This document shows positions 57,701 to 64,000 of a stretch of DNA of 64,000 nucleotides, in pieces (positions within the stretch are counted from its first letter, which is position 1; the number at the start of each line of letters is the position of its first letter). The notes beneath the pieces were generated by a model, which was not told where the DNA came from, ran no database searches, and was given only the letters and a program-made list of their open reading frames with translations. The position numbers were made by a program, and so were the translations under genes. The stretch comes from Laburnicola sp. R22_1 (taxonomy: Eukaryota > Ascomycota > Dothideomycetes > Pleosporales > Didymosphaeriaceae): contig JACONQ010000003.1 in assembly GCA_014281115.1 (NCBI GenBank), positions 4,464,001-4,528,000 on the forward strand. The letters run 5' to 3'.

Positions 57701-59441
57701 CTAGTCTCTTATGCCATAATTCAGCTAAGGCCCTTTATAGTGCTCCTTTTATTCGTGATATATTCTTACGAATGTGATATAAAGTAGGTAGTAGCGAATT
57801 ATACTTAAGTACCCATTAACCGTGTATCTTAGATAGTTTTCCGATAATCTTGTTATCTAGTCCTTTTAGCGTAGTTAGGTCCGTTTGCGTATCCCACCAG
57901 ATTCCTCTATACCTTAGTAGTTAAAAGGAGACTAGGTTACACAAAAGGTCTAAACAGATAGCCATATTATATAGAACCAACGTAGTTATTCTATATTAGC
58001 CTCTCAGTGTTAAGTTAACAGAGCCGTAGTCTTTTATCCATATCTTTATATTGCCAGCCCATATATAATCTCTAGACATAGGTAGACAGAAGTTATAGAT
58101 ACAGTTAGGGTTATTTATAATATGGCAAGTTAATCGTAAATTAAGAATAAACAAGCGCTTTAGCGGGTAATTAGACACTTCTATTTCCATTAGCGCTAAT
58201 ATAAACGCAGCGTTGACGTTTAATATTCTCCGTCCCTCTAGTTAGTCCTTAGGGGACTCAAGAATCTTAGGTGTGGGCGTGTGCGATTGTTTAATATTTG
58301 GTGTTTTTAATCTTAGTCTGCTTTGTCCTCTTAACAGTCCTTGAAATTCGGAATTATGCTCGCGCTTTAATGCGACGAGTTCTTCAATCTTCTTATTTAG
58401 TTTCCACCACTTAGAAGCTTTATCTACATTAATATAGAAGCAATCCCAGAGTCTATAGCAATGTCCACACGCAGGACATTTAGCGCCTTCTATTTTTATA
58501 GGTTTTTAGACTAAGGATAAGTTCTTATTATCTTTTTAGTCATTACGTTAATATTAGGGTCTGCCCTATTTTCTAGATAGTGCTGCTTCGGCATCAATAC
58601 CCTAGGTGGTTTTTCTACTTTTAGCGAGGTATAACAAGTCATCTGCCACAAATGCGGCCTTGTGCTTCTCTATTTAAGGGGTTAGATAATTTAACATTAT
58701 ATACTCTTAGAAGCGCTTTATTATTTCTTTCTAATTTATGCCAGGTGTAAACCGTCCGCTATCCTAAAAGGTTATAGACTAATTAGGCGCAACTTTGTTT
58801 ATAATAGTTAGAAAGTCCTTTATAATCACATTAATCTATATTATCTTAAGAACATTACTTATCTCTACTTCTATAGCTGCTTAATTATATTCAGCAAGCT
58901 ATATGTCCCAATTTAACGCGTTTCTTATTAGTCTAAGGGATATAAGATATTAGTCGCGAGCTCGTTCTCTCTCAAATCGTTCGTCAACGCCAACCATGGC
59001 TTTAAGGTTCGTAATCCACTATCTTAGTAGTTAATCTAGGAGGCAGCAAGTGCGCTAAAGATATAGGCTAATAGTAGCCTAAATATAAATAATAATTTGC
59101 TAGAGACTTGTTTACTCCTTTTTAAAATTATGTTAATTATTCTTATACTACTTAGTAAGAATCTTATAATACTTAAGATCTTCTTTAAACGCCTTAAGTC
59201 CTGCTACTAACAGTTCAGACTGCCTTATTAGGATGCTAACGTTCGCTGCTAGAGTATACCTATTAATTAGCGGCGCCCTTAGGGCTATAGGTTTAGGTTT
59301 TATTAGGATATTCAACGTAGGATTAACTTTTGGCCAAATGCAATATGCGACGCATCTAGACTAGAGCTGCATTATCTATGCCCTATAGTTAGTGTGGTCT
59401 CAAAGGGTCACCGTCGGGTCACGCTAGAGTAGTGCAGCCAT
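54720..59441 (-). pseudogene. Copia D gag-pol remnant
   Basis: ATG at 59441 starts MAALL. Gag reaches a zinc-knuckle-like part near 58450-58490. Protease region follows, with a surviving open frame at 57996-58190 (SNYPLKRLFILNL...SRDYIWAG). Integrase is about 56700-57700 and RT about 55700-56350, with the box FYIDDII intact (55769-55785). RNase H runs to about 54900. Many RIP-type stops. Confidence 0.83.
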
Positions 59442-59474
59442 TTTAGTATTAATTAAGGCAGTAAGACTCTTAAT

Positions 59475-59660
59475 TGTTAGATTTAATAGTTAAATACAAT
59501 AATGCGCCTTAATAAATAATAATAATTATATTATGTTTATGTCCTCTATGTTTGGCTAGTTCTAACTTCTTCGCTAGTGTGCCAAGCCAGGTAGTCCCTG
59601 CTTTATTGTACAGATTCAACCTCAACACGCTTGTTCTATCTAACAGCTGCATATCTAACA
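59475..59660 (-). repeat. 5' LTR of Copia D
   Basis: TGTTAGATTT...ATATCTAACA, 186 bp, more TA-rich than the left LTR. Confidence 0.94.
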
Positions 59661-59665
59661 AGTTA

Positions 59666-59768
59666 AATAGGTCCCTACTAATAAGATGGCTGCTAACAGC
59701 CTTACTAAAATCCTCTTAAAAGCTAAGCATTAGGAGTTTATACAATAGCTCTATCTAGTTAATATTAC
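59666..59768 (+). pseudogene. Copia G, RNase H tail (right of element D)
   Basis: On plus: VPTNKMAANSLTKILLKAKH, the conserved end of copia RNase H (VPTxxMxADxLTK). It follows on from 54510 across the AGTTA duplication. Confidence 0.85.
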
Positions 59769-59952
59769 TATTAGATATGCAGCTGTTAGATAGAATAAGC
59801 GCGTTAAGGTTAGATCTGTATAATAAAGCAGGGACCACCTGGCTTAGCACACTAGCAAAGAAGTTAGAACTAGCCAAACACAGAGGACACAAACACAATA
59901 CAATTATTATTATCTATTAAAGCGCATCATCGCATTTAATCTAAATCTAACA
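59769..59952 (+). repeat. 5' LTR of Copia E
   Basis: TATTAGATATGCAGCTG...AAATCTAACA, 184 bp, the reverse complement of the D LTR with few differences. Followed by ATTAAGAGTCTCACTGCC. Confidence 0.92.
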
Positions 59953-59985
59953 ATTAAGAGTCTCACTGCCTTAATTAATACCAAA

Positions 59986-62900
59986 ATGGCTGCACTACCC
60001 TAGCGTAATCTAATAGTAACCCTTCGAGACCACACTAACTATAGGGCATAGATAATGCAGCTCTAGTCTAGATGCGTCGCATATCGCATCTGGCCAAAAG
60101 TCGATTCTACATCGAATATCCTAATAAAACCTAAACCTATAGCCCTAAGGGCGCCGCTAATTAATAGGTATACTCTAGCAGCGAACGTCAGCATCCTAAC
60201 AAGGTAGTCCGAACTATTAGCAGCAGAACTTAAGGCGTTTAAAGAAGATCTTAAGTATTATAAGATTCTTACTAAGCAGTATAAGAATAATTAACATGAT
60301 TTTAAAAAGGAGTAAACAAGCCTCTAGCAAATTATTGTTTATATTTAGGCTACTGTTAGCCCACATCTTTAGCGCACTTGCTACCTCCCAGATTAACTAC
60401 TAAGACAGTGGATTACGAACCTTAAAGCCACAGTTAGCGTCGACAAACAATTCGAGAGAAAACGAGCCCGCGACTAATACCTTACATCCCTTAGACTAAT
60501 AAGAAACGCGTTAAATTAGGACACATAGCTTGCTAAATATAATTAAGTAGCTATAGAAGTAGAGATAAGTAATGTCCCTAAGATAACACAAATCGATATA
60601 ATTATAAAGGACTTTCTAACTACTATAAATAAAGTTGCGCCCAATTAGTCTATAACCTTTTAGGATAGCGGACGGTTCACACCTAGCATAAATTGGAAAG
60701 AAATAATAAAGCGCTTCTAAGAGCATATAATGTTAAATTATCCAACCCCTTAAATAGGGAAGCACAAGGCCGCATTTATGGCAGATAACTTATTATACCT
60801 CGCTAAAAGTAGGAAAACCACCCAGGGCATTAATGCCAAAGCAGCACTATCTAGAAAACAGGGCAGACCCCAATATTAACGTAATAACTAAAAAGATAAT
60901 AAGAACTTATTCTTAGTCCAAAAACCTGCAAAAACAGGAGGCGCTAAATATCCTACATGTGAACATTACTATAGACTCTGGGATTGCTTCTATATTAATA
61001 CAGACAAAGCTCCTAAGTAGTGGAAACTAAACAAGAAGATTAAAAAACTCGTCGTATTAAAGCGCAAGCACGATCCCGAATTTTAAGAACTGTTAAGAGG
61101 ACAAAGCAGACTAAGATTAAAAACACCAAATATTAAACAATCGCACACGCCCACACCTAAAATCCTCGAGTCCCCTAAGGACTAACTAGAGGGATAGAGA
61201 ATATTAAACGTTAACGCTGCGTTTATATTAGCGCTAATAAAAACAGAAGTGTCTAATTACCCACTAAAGCGCTTGTTTATTCTTAATTTAGAATTAACTT
61301 ACTACATTATAAATAACCCTAATCGTATCTATAACTTTCGTCTACCTACGTCTAGAGATTATATATGGGCTAGCAATACAAAGATATAGATAAAAGGCTA
61401 TAGCTCTATTAACTTAACACTAAGAGGCTAACATAGAACAACTACGTTAGTTCTATATAATATGGCTATCTGTCCAGACCTTCTGTGCAACCTAGTCTCC
61501 TTTTAACTACTAAGGCATAGAGGAATCTAGTAGGATACGCAAACGGACCCAACTACGCTAAAAGAACTAGACAATAAGATTATTAGAAAACTATCCGAGA
61601 TATACAGTTAATAGGTACTTAAGTATAATCCGCTACTACCCACTTTATATCACATCCGCAAGAATACATTACAAACAAAAGGAGCACTATAAAGGGCTTT
61701 AGCCAAATTATAGCATAAGAGACTAGAATACTCTAGACTAGCAGCTATTAAATATCTTGTGCAGCAAGCTAAAGGGGTGCGAGTTAAGGGAGTTATAACA
61801 GTTTAATGCGACTCCCATGAGAAAGCAAAGATCTAGCGACAAATTAGCCAAGTACCGCGAATTAACAATAAAGGACTAGGAGAAAGACTGGCTATTAACT
61901 TTTATGCCTATAAGGCGCAAAGTAGCACTGGCGAAAGGAGCCAGATGCTTATCACTAACAGGTACTTAGGCCTGTAATGAGACTTTTATTTTAAAGACAA
62001 TTAACTAGCAAAGTTAGTTATTAAAGTTCTATTAAACTTCTTTCTCTTTCTTAAAAACTATTATAATATTACGGTCAAGGTTATTAAAGCGGACAACGAG
62101 ATCACAATGGTGAAACCGGAAATTAAGCGCTAGTTGGCATCACAAGGAATTACTATTAAGCCTTCCGCCCTAGATACACAAGCTTAAAATGGAGGTGCTA
62201 AACGCTTAGGGGGTGTAAACAAAGAGAAATCGCGCGCAATGCGTCTTAATGCCAACCTACCCTAGGAACTATGGCCTAAAGTTACAAGAGCTATAGTATA
62301 CCTCTACAATTAAACACTAAATTATGCGAACAACTAGAAAACGCCATATAAGATATTCTTTACACAAGTTGCTTTAAACAACAGAGTAGTCACCTTAATT
62401 AAGAAACCCAACCTTACTTACCTCAAAGCGTATGGCTACAAAGCGTTCGTAATAACGGATAATACACATTAAGGTAAACTAAGGCTATAACGCCTAGACC
62501 TAAAGGCTTAGATTAGTTACCTAGTAGGATACCAGTCCTTAAACATCTATCGAATTTGGATACTATTACTTGCTAAGGTAATAAGCACCTACGACGTTAT
62601 CTTCGACGAACAAACTGTCTTTAGTGGCAAAACTAAGGACCTTATAGATAACCTTATGCATAGTACACTAGAGGAAATTGCCACATACGTAAGAACGATC
62701 GAACTTCCAACACTAAGTTATTAACTAGAGACAGAGTCCTTCTATAAAAACAATACTATTAGAGGCTTATTAAATCCCCAAGGCGAAGTAGACCCACTAG
62801 GCTACTACTAAGGAGTAAAGATTAGGGACAACTATCCAACTCCTCTAACTACACTACTACCTGCGGCATTACTTGCGCAGTTAATAGCTGGAAATAAATT

Positions 62901-64000
62901 AGAAATAAACCTAAAAGGGTTATCCAAAACTATCCCCTAGGCAGCCGCCTTTATGGCAGGAACTCAAGCTGGCCACGTTAGGAAATACAGAGGGGATGTT
63001 ATAGACAAGGCTAAGATGATAAGAACGCTCGCCAAAGGCTTAAAGCCCTATTAAAGTCAACTCCCACCTCTGCCAACGTGCCGTACCAAGCTTAAGGATC
63101 ACCCGATAGGCGAATTATTCAAAGAAGCAGAGCGGGATCACCTTGCAAGCCACAAACAAATGAAATTATAGTCAGAAGTACTAATAAAGAAGATCAAACT
63201 AACAGAACAGCAGATCCTTAACTATATATAGGTATACACCTACAAGCTTAATAAACACTATCGCTTACTAAAGTGCAAGGCACGGCTAGTCGTCCAGGGC
63301 AATCAATAACAGAATATTACCTCTTAAGACACTTATGCAGCCACACTTACCAGCAGGTCGTTTCGAATACTAGTGGCAATAGCAGCTCACTATAATATGG
63401 AGCTTAAGCAATACGACGTTACAAACGCTTTTGTCCATGCAAGTATAGACTAAGAGGTATACATAAGAATGCCCTATGGCTATTAGAAGCCTAGAACAAT
63501 ACTTTAAGTCAACAAGGCTTTATATAGTCTTCGGATCTCACCACTTCTCTGGCAAAAAGAGTTTACCTTAACACTTAAAGCTCTAGGTTTTCAGACAGTG
63601 CTTTACAAGCCATGCTGCCTTCTTAAAGACAGAATTATTGTCTTCTTCTACGTCGACAATATCATCTTAGCTTTTCACAAGCAGAAAGAGAAAGAAGCCT
63701 AATAAGCGATTAAGCGCCTATAAGAAAAATACACCTTAAGTAGAGGAAACAACCTTTAGTAGTTTCTTGGCGTAGAGATTATTAGAGATTAAAAGACTAG
63801 GATAATTTAACTCTCTTAGGCTGCCTACTTAGACAAGATTAGTTAATTAGTTAACAAGAGAAATATTCGACACAACACCCTAATAGCAGCTATCGAGCTA
63901 AAACCACAAGACAGCTTAGCAACACCCTTAGAAATTAACAAATACCAACGCAAGATTGGATCGCTTCTATTCGCGGTAGTAACAACTCGACCGGACATAG
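59986..64000 (+). pseudogene. Copia E gag-pol remnant, incomplete
   Basis: ATG at 59986 starts MAALP. Gag contains ...LRAPLINRYTLAANVSIL and a zinc-knuckle-like YPTCEHYYRLWDC (about 60950-60990, first Cys now Tyr). Protease region about 61230-61430, integrase about 61850-62450. RT is about 63170-63850, its box changed to YVDN (63649-63660). The window ends in the following region. TAG/TAA stops throughout, but fewer than in F or G. Confidence 0.83.

Larger units (their letters stand above)
54511..59660 (-). mobile_element. Copia element D, full length
   Basis: 5150 bp with 186 bp LTRs and target duplication AGTTA (54506-54510, 59661-59665). A purine tract (AAGGGGGTG on minus) is next to the left LTR. 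It is inserted into Copia G in opposite orientation. Same family as element E. Confidence 0.96.
59769..64000 (+). mobile_element. Copia element E, 3' end outside the window
   Basis: Same family as D, opposite orientation. The 5' LTR is at 59769-59952. The left target duplication would be ATTAC (59764-59768), unverified because the right end is outside. It enters directly after the RNase H end of G, so its LTR may have replaced or interrupted G's own 3' end. Confidence 0.9.

Overview
The window looks like nuclear DNA of a filamentous ascomycete, most likely a dothideomycete (Pleosporales-like). The reasons are short GT-AG introns of about 50-130 bp, recognisable fungal gene families, and nested LTR retrotransposons that carry the mark of repeat-induced point mutation (RIP): CpA/TpG to TpA transitions turn CAG/CAA/TGG codons into stops and inflate A+T. 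The species cannot be told from the sequence alone. Only about 10 kb is ordinary gene-bearing DNA with balanced base composition (about 26.7-28.5, 30.8-32.2 and 38.6-44.0 kb). The rest is transposon-derived.

Layout. 0-0.24 kb: tail of a Tc1/mariner transposase. 0.6-5.9 kb: Copia element A (plus strand, 5' end missing). 5.9-9.2 kb: a ruined Copia-like pol of another family. 9.2-19 kb: an unassigned repeat interrupted by a complete Ty3/gypsy chromovirus (10071-17525, TSD AGCCC, Gag-Pol on minus) that carries a four-exon gene on the opposite strand. 19.06-25.59 kb: full-length Copia element B (minus strand, TSD AAGAA), same family as A. 26.9-28.5 kb: a gene with a fungal STAND-type N-terminal domain and a frame break. 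28.87-30.74 kb: a pogo/Fot1-type transposon. 30.8-32.0 kb: a seven-helix SAT4/rhodopsin-type membrane protein gene. 32.3-38.6 kb: an extremely AT-rich block with three families of short repeats, an ATT microsatellite and a near-perfect palindrome. 39.03-40.44 kb: a Tc1 element that escaped RIP. 40.8-43.2 kb: a BLI-3-like flavin split-barrel gene and an unnamed coiled/charged protein gene. 43.9-64 kb: nested Copia elements. Element C (44309-49672) and a second pogo element (51304-53154) sit inside an older minus-strand Copia, F. Element D (54511-59660) sits inside an older plus-strand Copia, G. Element E (59769 to the window end) follows.

The host genes do not form a visible pathway; they are isolated islands between repeats. 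The transposons give an internally consistent history, because complete LTR or TIR pairs with matching target-site duplications show which element entered which. The observation I rank highest is the intron-containing gene carried antisense in the 3' region of the gypsy element. Its exons join in frame over 281 codons with a single RIP-type stop, and it encodes a six-cysteine, basic protein I cannot name.
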